NCBI GenBank assembly: GCA_024036415.1
Contig: JAMWET010000748.1
Span: 405,001-469,000 of the forward strand
Length of the DNA stretch: 64,000 nucleotides
Direction: 5' to 3'
DNA from: Prochilodus magdalenae
Lineage: Eukaryota; Chordata; Actinopteri; Characiformes; Prochilodontidae
Both the position numbers and the translations under genes were made by a program. The number at the start of each line of letters is the position of its first letter. Position 1 is the stretch's first letter. Below, piece by piece: positions 21,594 to 34,300 of the stretch. The notes under the pieces were generated by a model. The model did not search any database. It was not told the origin of the DNA and saw only the letters and a program-made list of their open reading frames with translations.

Positions 21594-22535
21594 AGCCGGA
21601 GTGCCAGAGAATGCTTCACATGCAGAAGCCAGGCAACAACAGAAGCCAGAAAGGAACTGGATAGCATGAGGACGGAAGGAAGACCCCAGTCCTCACCGCA
21701 CTTTTTACTGGTGCTCTTACCAAATGAACCGTGGTTTTTGTTTACAAAGACATTTGGTTTTTTATAATTTATATGCTGTTTTATCGTTGTAGGAATATGG
21801 CTTTTTTACTGTGTCGTGTAGGTTATTTCTGGTTTCTTTCCTCAGCTGGACTTGGAATGAGAGGAGGGGATCTATTTACGGGCTCCTGCCTCTTTAGCCA
21901 GTTGCAAACACAGGGTCTTAGGCTGTGTTCAGACTGCAGGCAAATCGGATTAGTTTAGAAGGTTGTCCGCGCTGTTATTCGCAAGTGATCCGATCGGATT
22001 TGTGTGTTCAGACACGACCAATCTATCTGCATGGGTTGCTGTGGCACACATCAGTAACTACCTAGCAAATCCAGGTGCCTTCGTCATTCCGGATCGGACA
22101 CTTTGAAATCCAATTTAATTGGCCAAAGCGTCCGGGTTAAGACACGTGTGTAGAATTACGACTGGAATCGCATTTCCAACTGTCTCCAAATGTGTTTTAG
22201 GCTACCGGAAATCAAGCTGGATACAGTATGGATATGCCAAAAATCAGATTTGGGCTGGAAGTCTGAACAAGGCCTTAATGCTGCAACCACTATGTGGTTG
22301 CAAAGTCCAGTTGTACTCACCCCTGAAACTATAAGCCACATCTTTTTATACACAGCCTTAGAGTCACCATAATGAGAACAGAAACAGTGTGGAAGGCTTA
22401 TGGCTTGTGTTTCTTTTCTTTCGTGGCAAAGCTTTAACAATGTGTTCTATAGGGAACACGGCTTCCGCCTTACCTCCAAACGTGGCTATGGGAATGTTTT
22501 TGCAGAGCAAATAAACAAATTTTATCAAATTAGTT
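21594..22535 (+). other. Probable collagen 3' UTR with poly(A) signal
   Basis: Non-coding sequence after the collagen stop. The first canonical AATAAA is at 22510-22515, in an A/T-rich context that fits a polyadenylation site. The UTR would contain the MITE at 21921-22274. The exact cleavage site cannot be seen. Confidence 0.55.
21921..22274. mobile_element. MITE with TTA target duplication (PIF/Harbinger-like)
   Basis: The left end GGCTGTGTTCAGACTGCAGG and the right end GTCTGAACAAGGCC are inverted repeats. Both are flanked by TTA (21918-21920 and 22275-22277). The element is 354 bp and has no coding capacity. A 3-bp TTA duplication fits PIF/Harbinger-type elements; the family assignment is inferred. 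Confidence 0.65.
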
Positions 22536-22997
22536 CCCTTTAAAGTGTTCAGGGTTGCGTATGTATTACAGTGTATATTCTAGAGTGCGTTTACAGGCGT
22601 GGGTTACAACTTTAACCCCGCTGTGTAAAAGTGGGCTTACACATGTCATTGAGAAATCAAATGCATTGTTTGAGCAGCAGTGTTGGGGTAATCCATCACA
22701 AATCACTCATCTAATGTGATTTTATTCATTTCTGCCTGGAAAAAATAATAACCTCACTGCTTATTATTCCTATAATACCCTTTAAAAGTTATACACATCT
22801 GCAACAACTGGACTGTAGAAGACAAAACCTGATTGCCATTTATCCCACACAAAACAGCCAGCCGTTTTACCATCACTGCTTTTAAGACTTTTGCAATGCT
22901 GTTAGAATGATCAGATGCTTCAACTCATGGTCTGCTGACTTTATGGGGCTCATATTACGTCAGCTACCGTCAAGTTGCATACAAGTACAGGTGCAAA

Positions 22998-23393
22998 CAG
23001 AGTTGAGTCACATTATTATGACCACTTCCATTGACTGTGATAGCAAAACACTGCGACATGTCACACAGCTTGAAATGTCCGTCACTGGGTGGAAGAGCAT
23101 GTCTTCCAAGACTTCCAGGTACTACCCTGACCCCCTAATTACACAGACTTACCTAATTGAGCATCTGTGGAACCACCTTGATAGTCTGTTCACTCTATGA
23201 GTCTTTCCCTGTGCAGCCTCCAGCAGCTGTGGGCTGCAGTGGAGTCAGCATGGCTCCAGATACCTGTGAGAACCTACCAGGACCTTACTGAGTTACTTCC
23301 AGCTCGTCCAGCTGCTGTCTGTGCTGCACACAGCAGTTATTCTGGATATTATTATATTGTTAGGTCATAATAAAGTGACTCGACTGTGTATAA
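22998..23393 (+). mobile_element. Internally deleted mariner-like element with inverted ends
   Basis: Left end 'acagagttgagtcacattattatgacc' and the reverse complement of the right end 'acacagtcgagtcactttattatgacc' match. Inside, plus-strand sequence reads a transposase C-terminal pattern (LIEHLWNHLDS) with stops. This is a third Tc1/mariner family in the window. Confidence 0.7.
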
Positions 23394-24616
23394 AGGAATA
23401 TTCGTTTAGTTTTAAAGAATGAGTAACACAAATAGCATAACTCTTTGTAAGCCAATAAGTGTAACATGATGACACGAATCAAAACAGTAATGTATTTTAG
23501 TAGTAAGAATTGCATTACTGTAATGGATTACTTTGTACCACATTACCCCCAAACACTGGTGTGGAGTTAGTGGGTAGTTTCAGGCGTCATTGTGATTTTC
23601 TTTATCCTTTTACTGTTCCACCTCTTCAGCAGCACCTCTACAGTAGCATCTGTACAGTACCACCTCTGCAGTAGCCTCAACATTTCCTTTACATTGTTAA
23701 AGGTCTCAGGTTCAAAATACCGAGTGGGAGTAAAGGAACTACTGTGCACATAAAGCCATTATCTAGTGCCTTCAAAATGCATGTGACCATTCATGCTCGC
23801 AACACACGTACTGTAATGCACATCAATGGTCATCTATTTCAGACAAAAAAACTGAAAACTGTGGAATCGCTGGGAATGCATGTACAGGGTCATTGCTGCA
23901 GAGATTTACTTCCACTCTTTCGAAGTATGTTACAGTTCTAGATGACAAAAACAGTGAAAGTGGCCTAAGAAATGGCATTCTTTCTAGTAGCAGTGATGTG
24001 CAGGTCTCAGGGAGCACTTAGAGGTAGGCATGTTTCTCAAGTTACCGTTTGTCAAAGTTGGAATCCCTCTCATGCCATCCTTCCCTAAAAGAATTTACAC
24101 CAGGAAAAGAAGCGTTGAGCATCACTGAGCATTCGAGGAGCCACCTAGGAACTCATTAGTGCTTTGCATGAACCTGCAGAAAGAGGTTCAGTAGCAAAAT
24201 CAGTACAAACCCATCCCACCCAAAGCAGCTAGGACCGCTTTGTGCAATGGTATACTATTATCAGTTATTTTAACTTATGTGTGGTCAAGTTAAACAGATG
24301 CTTCGGCTTGCATAAGAAAGAAATATTTGTTCATTATTTGTTTGTAACGTTTGCTGTACTGTCTATGTAACATGTGGTGACATTTGAAATCATATGCTGG
24401 TCATCTGTTCTGAATATAGGCTGTAAGAAGAACGAATTGCGTATTACCGTATATTTGTGTATTGTGCTCCTCCCAGTTTTGTATCATTAAAACACAGATG
24501 TTTATAAAAATTGCTTCTACAAATTGTCATAACAAGCCTCTGTGGTATTTTTGCATCTCTCATATATTGTATCACCTATTGGACAAAATTGTTTAGACAC
24601 AGCTGTAAACACACAA

Positions 24617-24930
24617 TACTCTCACTCACTCACTCCATCGTTTACTAAACCACTTCATCCTTCTGGGTCGCCGGAGGCTATCCCAGTATTCAAAGAGGAG
24701 AAGGCAGGAAATACCCCTGACAGGCCGCAAGTCCATTGCAGAGCAGACACAAACACACTCCTAGGCGGTCAAATTAGCATCTCCAGTTCACTTGGCTGCA
24801 TGTTTTTGGACTATGGGAGGACACTCCGGACACTCCAGTCGGGACCCAGACGACCTGGTCAGAAATCAAACCCAGGCCCTTCATGCTGTGAGGCAATAAT
24901 GCTATCCACTCCACTACCAACACACAACAT
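24617..24930 (-). repeat. L2/CR1-like interspersed repeat (minus orientation)
   Basis: 'ttctgggtcgccggaggctatccca', 'gcatgtttttggactatgggaggac' and 'aaacccaggcccttcatgctgtgaggc' are hallmarks of a very common teleost repeat. The ORF through it is not a gene. Confidence 0.6.
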
Positions 24931-25127
24931 GCTTGGCGGTGGAGTGTTGGTGGAGAAAATCCAGATGAGGGCCAGTCTATTAGTGGTCAGCATCCTACAA
25001 AAGTCCAGAGAGGCCATGAGGTAGAATCATTTTCTGGACAGTTATTTTCTGAGATCATAACTTAATTGTCTTGTGATCTCAGAATAATGAACGCTGTTTT
25101 CTCTAGACCACAACCTACCCTGAAATC

Positions 25128-25149
25128 ACACACACACACACACGTATAA

Positions 25150-25216
<67 letters not shown>
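25128..25216. repeat. (CA)n followed by (TA)n microsatellite
   Basis: A short CA run (25128-25143) followed by about 60 bp of TA, then several hundred bp of very AT-rich DNA up to the man1b1 promoter. Confidence 0.9.
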
Positions 25217-25219
<3 letters not shown>

Positions 25220-25689
25220 TATGTATATATTAGAATATATATGTATATATTAGAATTCAGGAACAATTTAAACTGTTAAGCTAAAACTTTTTAAACTCTT
25301 GAGTGTCATAGTACTTAAAACAAAATGCTAAACCAGTTTCTCATAAAGGAAAAAAAAACAGTTAAATTATTTTAAGAATATAAAACTATACAGTATATAG
25401 TATATATTTCTATTAATAACTGTTTTATATTAAATTATATTATATATTAAAAATATTTATATTTAAATGTATACAGATGTATTAAGAATATATTAAATAA
25501 TATGAATAATAAGTTGTTATTTTAAATGATAAGGTTTTGATATTTTTTCTATATAAATATTTATTACCTAATTAAATGTATTATTAATATTATAATATTA
25601 AGAAATGCTATGTTTTTAAATAAATGTTATATTGCTATGTGTTAAAGCATATACATATACATATTTGCACTAGAATATGAAAAGCCGTC

Positions 25690-25800
25690 TCTGATGGGCT
25701 AACGCTGGAGCTAGCCCGGTTGGACGGCCAGGAAGGTGTTAAAAGAGGAGCATGACGTCACGGTGCGCGGTCACGTGGGGTGTTCGGGCAGAGCTGCGCG
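25690..25800 (+). promoter_or_regulatory. Probable man1b1 promoter with CRE and E-box
   Basis: An abrupt change from AT-rich DNA to GC- and CpG-rich DNA. TGACGTCA (a full CRE/ATF palindrome) is at 25753-25760 and CACGTG (E-box) at 25772-25777, within 25 bp of each other. No TATA box is obvious. The start site is inferred to be just downstream. Confidence 0.5.
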
Positions 25801-26125
25801 TAAACATTAACATGCATCTTAGTTTCCTCCGGATTATCACACAGACTACACATTTCCTTTTACTGGATTAATAAATCCCTCCCTGGACTGTCCGAGGGGC
25901 TGTTTCTGCGTGCAAATGGACAAATGAGGGAGATGCTGGTCATGCTATCTTATGCTAGCTGCTCAGTCGTGCACAGCCTGGGTGGGTTTGCTGGCTAGCT
26001 GGGTTAATGACCGCCGCCGCCTCCGAGCACAATGAACTGGCTGTAGTAGGGTTAGGTAACCTCAGTCCACTCGTCGCTGTGTTCAGACAACCGTTGGACC
26101 TTACAGGAGGTACAAGGCGCTCAAG
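25800..26125 (+). other. man1b1: Probable non-coding first exon of man1b1
   Basis: A CpG-rich segment ending in a strong donor (CTCAAG then gtaaga at 26126). It has several upstream ATGs, including a three-codon uORF (25916-25927). The next supported exon begins at 28250, where an in-frame TGA sits just before the start codon, so this exon is inferred to be 5' UTR. Its 5' limit is not visible. Confidence 0.45.
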
Positions 26126-26768
26126 GTAAGAATTCAGCTCAGCTCCTGACCATCATCTCCAGAGCACACCCACATCTGCACTGACCAGATGCGGAAGGAA
26201 GGAAGGGTGGACGCAGGTTGGCAGGGAAAATGAGGAGTCAGTCTCCACTCAATGGGACGCTCTGGTGTAGCTGCACTGGAGCCTAGAGGTCATCATGTTC
26301 AAGCACTGGCCTGTGGATCAGCAGAGGAAGTAAGCTCCTTCTGGAGTGATGGAGAACAATCCACTACCTGTGGGATTGAGCTAGAGTGATTCAGAAGTGA
26401 TCCTCCCACACTAGTATCCAGTGCTCTCATGGTTGAATGCAATCAGACCCTCGCCACAATGTTCCAACATCTGTAGTACAGCTTTCGTAGAATGGCAGTG
26501 ACTGGACTGGACCAAACCCCCTATTAATATGCTTAAATTTGTGAGAAGAATCTTTGGACACTGTTTGAGCTCCCAGTGCAGGTTATGTCCAGTAACATTG
26601 TCTGGCAAATACAGTGTGTAAGATACCCAAGGCCACTTTCCAAGAGCAATAACCCTTCATGGCTTACTGTCCTCACACTGACCAAACCATGGTCATCAAC
26701 TATATATATATTTATATATATATATTACAGATTTTATATGAACATCCTTTAAAGTAAGGCAAGTGCTA

Positions 26769-27519
26769 CACCCATCGTCAAAGAATAGTTGCACCCAGAA
26801 AGAAAGTGTTGGATTGCAGTGCTATTGGGAAGGTAGATGAAGGTTACCACAAACAATAAATGATGACCAATTTAGACTGATATGGGCAATATTTATTGAG
26901 CTATACATGCAAAAGTAGTGTCACTCAGTGTGACGTCTTGGTATGGCTAATGCAAATCTCAGCATGGAGTCGTAGAGGTTCCTAATGATGTCCTGTGATA
27001 ATTTATCTCATGCAGCTTGAATATTCTCACACACAGTTCCTGCAGATGGTGCGGTAAGGGCAGAGGTGGAGTCACACCAGGCCTTCGAGACGTGTGATGT
27101 GTGGCAACAAACCATTCTTTTTGACATGGACCTCGGTGCCTCCACACACGGATTACTTGGTCTTCTCCACCAAGACGAAAACGTGTGCCGTCACTGAAGA
27201 TGACCCGCTGCCATTCTGAGTCACTCCATGGTAGTCTGGCATGTCTGCGGTCTTTGGCGACGTTGGCATGGTGTTAAGGACAGTTGTCGCGTGCATGTGG
27301 TTCTGCGTTGTGTCTGCTTATGGTGCTGGCACTAACCGGATGACTCTTGAATGTCAGCAGTCGTGACTGTTGGCTTAGTCAAGTACAGTGATAAGTCTTG
27401 TCCTTGCTTACGTCACATGCCTGTCCCACAATTGCAAACCTACCCACCAAGTTGCATTCCTGTCGGTTGATTCCTTCTGGATACAGCTGTTTGTGCAGCT
27501 GTTCTTTTAGCGATGAGTG
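26769..27519 (-). mobile_element. Tc1/mariner element, family 'T', copy 4, with TA flanks
   Basis: Flanked by TA (26767-26768 and 27520-27521), with ends CACCCATCGTCAAAGAATAG and GCGATGAGTG. The minus strand reads a transposase C-terminal stretch (VRIFKLHEINYHRTSLGTST). It is 751 bp and internally deleted, in man1b1 intron 1. Confidence 0.78.
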
Positions 27520-28194
27520 TAATAACTAGGTCTAAAATATGAAATTGCAGGAAGAAGAAGTAAAGGGTGAAAAATGAGTGATGAAAAGTGGCATTGGTCG
27601 AATACTCGGCTTGACCACCTGCAGGCCAGCCAGAAAATGCTGAGTAGAACACTAGTGGACCACCGGCTTTTCTGTCAGCGAACCAACAGTGGGCTGTCAT
27701 CCTCTCACTATCGGGGATTATCTCAGTGATCACATGTTAATAATACAGTCTTCTCACAGCCATCTTAGTGTGACGTGCTGCTGACTGGCCACAAGTTAGT
27801 AAATCCACTGTAAGTCCAGTGAGATCGGGAAGGTATGAAAGAGAGCAGGGTGAATACAAACCAGATGGTCTTATTGTGGCTCCTCAGATCCTCTCATATT
27901 ACCCAGACTAATGCGGGACAATATCCTCATCTCTTTCATATGAGAACAGTTCAGCTACATCTGTGGCCTCTAGCACCGTAGCCTTCTCTGCCCTGGCGCA
28001 TAAAGAAGGTGGTAATTAATCTAAAAGACAGATTTGTTTTTGCTCTCTCTACACCTCAATTCTCATTAGGGGCCTGCAAAGTGTTGGGTTGCTGTAGCAA
28101 CGATCCTCTATCTGCTTGCTTTCACGCTCTTTATTAGGAGCACAGTATCTGTGAGAAAATACACACGGGCGTGTCTCACTCTTTGTTCTCTATA

Positions 28195-28206
28195 CCCCTC
28201 TCTCTT

Positions 28207-28237
<31 letters not shown>

Positions 28238-28238
28238 G
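28195..28238. repeat. (TC)n tract forming the polypyrimidine tract of man1b1 exon 2
   Basis: About 44 bp of TC repeats immediately before the acceptor ctttattag (28241-28249). Confidence 0.85.
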
Positions 28239-28249
28239 TCCTTTATTAG

Positions 28250-28387
28250 GCACAGTATCTGTAGGTCCTGGGTTCCGTATGAAGGATGTACTCGCCCCTG
28301 AGGAAGGACTTTGTCTCCCTGACACTGGGAGAGCAGCACAGCCGCAGCTACACCAATGGAAAGCACCGGAGGCAGTCGTGCTGGAGG
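28250..28387 (+). CDS. man1b1: man1b1 exon 2 (start codon)
   Basis: Translation starts at ATG 28286; the exon encodes [16 protein letters not shown] and ends RRQSCWR, matching the human HRDFISVTLSFGE and RRRSCWR segments. Bases 28250-28285 are 5' UTR. This is the cytosolic tail, 34 codons, phase 0 at the donor. Confidence 0.9.
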
Positions 28388-31300
28388 GTCAGTATGATAA
28401 CCTCTGTCTAACCCACCCATACCACAGATCTTCACACAGTTTAAAGCTGTCCCAGCACTCCTGATCTAGCTCATCAGCTAATTATCTTGTGTGAGCTGTA
28501 CTAGGTGTGTTTAGACAGAGAGTGGTTGAAACTGTGCAGGGCCAGTTTATGGCCAGTGACTGGAATAGAGAACTTTTGCCCTAGATCAGAGGTCTTCAAG
28601 CTAGTCCTCAGGATTTTCCCTCAGTTGGTGTTTTGGTCCTGTCTAACCCCTTAGTCCAAAATCTCCCGTAGATGTACCAGCAGCAATTAAAGGTTTTGCC
28701 TTGAACTGTACGTCTGAGCTAATGGGCATTTATGCATCTTTGTTTAGTTCTGAAACTGAAAAAGCTACATGTTGCTTTACCATGGAGAATTTCCTTTCAG
28801 AATGATGTGTAGTCCAAGACTAGCCTAAATCCCTGTCAAGGGAAACTGATGCACAATGTCTAAAATTGTACTTTTGCCCCTTCTAATTAGATTCAATTGC
28901 TTTGAAGCATGTTCATTACTGAAACACAGAAACAGACATGCGAAGTTCAGGAAACAGTATTGGCAGTAGAATTTGGCACTTTGGGTCACCATGCGTGTTG
29001 CTAAGCATTGGCACCAGTAGAAATAAACTCCCCAGCATTGTCCAGTGTAGCAACATCAGCACCTACGCCAACTACGACCCTGTTTATACCTGGTCACTTC
29101 ATGTACAACATCAGTCCTAGGTTTAGACACAGCTACTCATAGAAGCTTCTGCTTGGTTTTAGCTTAATGCTTTACTTCATAATAAAAGTGAAGACATCAG
29201 ACAAAAAGCACTAATGGAATTATACAGTCCACCTTAAAAACCCTTCAAAATAGAAGTTTACAAGAGGATGAAACAGCTTTCTTAACCTGCAGTGAAGGCT
29301 AAGCAGTTTCGGACCAATTCTATTGGTCTGTTCATCATGAATATTCAATAAATGGAAAGAGTAACTAGAGCTTTTAAACTGTTACCTTAGAGGTGCTATA
29401 ATACGGTGCTCCATCAGGAGTATCTCGTCGCTCTTTAAAGAAAAACAAGTATCTCCAAAATGGCAACTTTAAAAGAGAGGCCAAAAACCTCATTTAACTT
29501 TAATGTAAGTCAATGGAACCAGACGTCTTTACAAACAGTTTTGAACCATTTCTGTTGGTCCATTCATCATGAGATTTGGACACAGTGTATACGGCAGCTG
29601 TTCTGCTCAGATGATTCATAAAAGTAAAAATGGACTAAAGTAGAGATGCATGTTTTTCATTGGACAGCAACGATATGTGGTATATCAGGATATGCCTTGT
29701 TTCAGACATCTCATCTGTTGGAACTGTCAGTGGAGTTTTTAAGATAATGGATGTTGGTTTAGTTGTGTGTGACTAAACGTTTGACTGGTGTTGTAAATAG
29801 TGTCTGGATTGTATCCTAATATAATTTTAGCATCGTACAGTTACACTTGGTAATCAAATGAGCCTCTGTTTAGCTGCACTGAAGTCTGAAAGCTGTGGGA
29901 CAGAACATGTGAATTTGCTCATCTGAACAAATTGCTGTAAGCTCTCTGCGGGTTGTTTTTTGCAGTTGTCTGTGTCCATATGTGTTCCTGCAAAAATGTC
30001 CCGCTGGACCATGGCTGGACCATGACATGAATCAGCTTAGTTGGGTTTGTGTCTTGAAGTGTGAAATACGGAACATGAAAACTTTAACTTGTTGCTATAT
30101 GTGTTGTAAACATCTCTATTAGCTTTGTACAGTGGTCGCACAATAGTCTCAAAAGTGAGGTTTTCAGGTGTAAAGAGGGGGACGTTCATGGGCTAGAGGT
30201 TAAGGAACCAGCCTTGTGATCAAAAGATCACCGGTTCAGTTATCTGAACTGCCATTAGCACAGCTGCTTCCCGGGTGCAGTGGATTGGGCTGCCCACCAC
30301 TCAGTAAAAGCATACTTACTGCCCTCTAGTGTGTGTATGTTCACTGTAGTGTGGGTATGTGGGTGTTTCACTGCACACTTAATGCTGAGGACAAATTCCT
30401 CTGTGCGCAACTGCTCCAGAGTTCTCAATGCTAAGACTATAATAACCCCCTTCTAACTTCTAATGATTCATCTTGCAGTTGGGATGAAAAAAACTAAAAC
30501 AACTTTAGGATGGATAAATGAAAGAACACCGTTTGCCTTTTTTTCCGAAGCTAGCTGGCTAATGCAGGTGAAAGCTAACATGCTGGATATTACATCTGTG
30601 TTATTAGCTTTTATATGAGTAGTACACTTAGTCCTCCAGGATGTGGGGCAGGGGGCAGGCAGTTCTCTATGGTTATGTAAGCTATTAGTGCAATGCATGC
30701 TGGGAGTTGCAATGAGAGAACATTGATTGACAGAAACACAAAAAAAGATACAAAATCAATAGAAACTCATACCCGCTGTCATACCGCTGATGCTGAGGGA
30801 TGCAGTGCTGCACCACAGAGCATCACATACAATAACATGAATAAATGCTAGTTTATGCCCGAAAGTCTTCCCAGCAAGACACTCCAGCACCTCTTACGTA
30901 AGCTTCACAATTATCTGCCTAAATAGCTCAAATTGGCTTACCTGCTGCTCCATTATTATGTGTTATTATATGACTATGAGGATAATCTCTCTCTCTCCAG
31001 GTGAATGTCGATTCACCCTGTTGCTCTTGCTGTTCTGTGGGTTTGTGCTTATTGCAATTGTGCATCCATTTTTGTATGCGTTGTCTAGACGCCTGACTGC
31101 CTTGTATGTGAAGATAATCTCTTCTCCTATGATGGTAGTAATAGTTCCTAAGATGAGTCTGTATGGTCAATATGGATCTGCTGTTCTCAATGTGCCCAGT
31201 CAGCGTTTCTGCACTGCCGTAGACACTGTGGCAGATTCACCCTATATAATCTTGATGGAGGGAGAAAGGAAATGGAATGTGTGTTGTGACTCTGGGGCTC

Positions 31301-34300
31301 GTTTCATATCTCATGATGTTTGTGCGTTCTGTTCTAGAGATGGAAGCAGCTGTCTCGACTGCAGCGCAGTCTGATCCTGTTTCTGCTGGCCTTCCTGCTC
31401 ATCTGTGGAATCTTCTCTTACCCCAGTCTCTCGGAGCAGTGGAGAGGTGCTTTTTAGACCTACCTTGTACTGTGCTCCTAAATGACTGATACCAGAAATA
31501 TGTTGTAGCATTTATGATTTTATGAATGAGCATTGAAAAAGGCTAAGGCCAGGTGGGAATATAATGGCTAAAGCTATACATGTGAGCAGTGATTATATTT
31601 ATAGCTGTCTGTTTGCTTATAAAATACTCAGTATTCAAATATTGAATAGTCCATATTTCTAGATATTTTTCGATACTTGGATCAGCTAGTTAACCCATTC
31701 ATTCCCATCTGAATCCTACATTTCAGTGTATGTTTTCTGACATCACCCCAGCACAACTGTTTGCTCTTTTTAGCTAATTAATCAATATTTGTCATATTAA
31801 ATCTAGTTATTTGGTCAGATTGGTCCTCAATTTTTAACAAAATAATACATTCAAATGTAAAATATTTAAGATATCACTTCCAATGTAATTAGAACATGTT
31901 GTGTGAGACTCTTCCCTAATATACTACATTTTTGATATGAATATTTTATAAAGATATGCTGGTGTTGGACCTAAGCAATGGTGAATGATGTATCATGCAG
32001 TTGAGTTAAAGTAGATATACCCACAGTAAAATATTCCTCCAGTAAAAATAGAACTTCCTCCCTTTAGACCTCCACTGGAGTATGGAGAGTAACAGGAGCA
32101 TGATTTATTATGGCTCTAATGTGCTGTTATCATTTCTGGAACAAGACTATTAATCAACCCAGTGTAGGTGAAGAGACTATAGTGTCTCTCAGTCCACCAG
32201 TCTTTAATAGAAGGTCATTAATTAATCTGACACTGACGTCTATTCAAATGATCATCAGCACAGAACAGTTTCCATTAGCTAGAACCAGGCTTTGTCCAAC
32301 AGGTCAAAACAAGCTTAAAACTAAGTGGCTGCTGTACCCTGATTGGTAAGCTCCCTTCACGCTTCTTTCATTTCATGCATGTTATAAGCCGAAAGGAAGG
32401 ACAGATCTGACCATCAGGTAGAGGAGTAAACAGTAAGCAGTTTTTCCCTAGAGGATCGTTTAGATTCCTTATTGCCTAAATGAGTTGCTCACTCTCTCCT
32501 TATCCATGTTCCTTAGCTCTCTCTGACGGGTCAGAGAAAGACAGCTGGGATGACGTGGAGAACCAAGGCCTCCAGCCCATTCCTCCTGGCCTTATCCCAA
32601 AGGTCGTCTCTGGGCCGGTACAGGAGGAGCCGCCAGAGCCGCAAAGACCAAATGCACCTGTCCTACCCAAACCTCAAGGCTTGGTGAGTACCACACAGTC
32701 CAAGATCATACAGTCTGCCTGTGTGGACAGATAACTTTTTTTTTTCTCCGTGCATGTTGTGTGCAGTCACACATTTCAACCAGAGAGATGCCTCAAACAC
32801 ACTAAATTAGTTGGGAAGTGGTAAAATAAGAGTGTACGGTTTATAGGATATTTACAACCTTCCTCAATAAAGCATGTGAACTGGTATCAGGTGGGGGGAT
32901 CAGGATTGGGTATGAAATGAGCGGCCAAAGGCTCAGACATGTCAGGCGATGATTGAGGAGTGGCTTTCCACTTTCACCGTCTATTGTACATTATATTGTT
33001 ACAATATTTAGGGGATCTGGAGGGATCTCTGTCTGCGTAAAACAAATCCGGAACTACTGCTGAATGTGTGTGACCTATGTCTATAGAACTCTGTTAAGCA
33101 GGACGAAATACATACAACAATGCTGTGCAGAAACGGGCTCATCTCAGATGCTCCAGAATACAGGGAAAATCTGTGCTGTGGTCTGATGGGTTATTGGGAA
33201 TAACGGACCATGCTGACTTTTATCAGGGAAGGGTGGGAAAAAAAAGAATATATCTATCATGGTATGTGGGGGTCTGCTGTGTCCACAGCATGGGTGACTT
33301 GCATATGAGTGAAGGTGAGATTGATGCAGAAGCTTATATTGGGATTGCTTCTTTCCAGGAAGTCCATGGTCTTTTCAGCAAGACATGGAGATGAATGTTT
33401 TCCCAATAACTCATCTGACCACAGCACATATTTCCGCTATCTTTGAGAAGAGCCCAGGCTCAGAGAACACGGCGGCATCTCAGTATAGAATTTATATCTG
33501 TCAGGCATCATTCAGCAGGTGCTACAGCAGCATGGCTTTGCTAGCACAGTGTGTGTGCACATGTGTGTGTGTTCGACTGACCTGTCTGCAGACCAGGTCT
33601 GCCTCCTATTGAAAATGTATGAAGCATCATATAGAGGAGAATCATGACGACACCACCCACAGACTGTTAAACAGCTGACTTCTTGTATCAAGCAAGAATG
33701 ATCAAACACTCTTCCTTTTTTAAAAGTGTATAAAGTGAATAAATATGCTTCTAGCCAATTCTAAATTTGCTTATATTAACGAAACATAATCAAGTTAATA
33801 ATTGAAAATTTGTTTTGTATTAGTAAATGTATTAGAACCAGTCACAAACGCACTACTGCCGGTCATGGTCTTCCCACACTCCTTACAGTCAGTGCAGGCT
33901 GTGACTCGATTCGAGTCAATCGTATGTGGCTAGTTATCTGATGCCGTCTCCGGACCAGGGCTTGACATAACCAACGCTCTGACACGGAGCCATCAGCCTC
34001 CCAGGTTATCATTTTCGAACGGATCAGGCCTGAGCTTAACATTCTTAACCAAAACGTTGTAAAAGATTCTCATTGTCTCTCGTCATCCGCAGCTACACCC
34101 GCTCTGTTTATCTGACGGGCCTAGGCTACTCACCGCTCTGTCTGACTGCAGCACACGCACTTTCAAACGTACACACGTACAGGAATATCAGGACCACGGC
34201 CAATCAGACGGGGGTCCCGTCCTTCACTATCTTTGATTGGTTTAGACCACGAAATGGGCTCTGTTTTTAACCACAGGGAGACTTTCATAGTCGCAAAGAC

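Larger units (their letters stand above)
22536..25690. other. Intergenic region between the collagen gene and man1b1
   Basis: Contains a deleted mariner element (22998-23393), an L2-like repeat (24617-24930), CA and TA microsatellites and an AT-rich stretch to about 25670. I see no supported gene. Confidence 0.6.
28388..31337. other. man1b1 intron 2 (about 2.95 kb)
   Basis: Contains a MITE and a SINE; I see no exon. The hydrophobic ORF over 30958-31374 is not supported as coding except where exon 3 lies, in another frame. Confidence 0.6.

Noticed and set aside
24542..25024. 160-codon ORF downstream of the collagen gene
   Set aside because: It runs through a common L2/CR1-like interspersed repeat in the wrong orientation for that element's protein.
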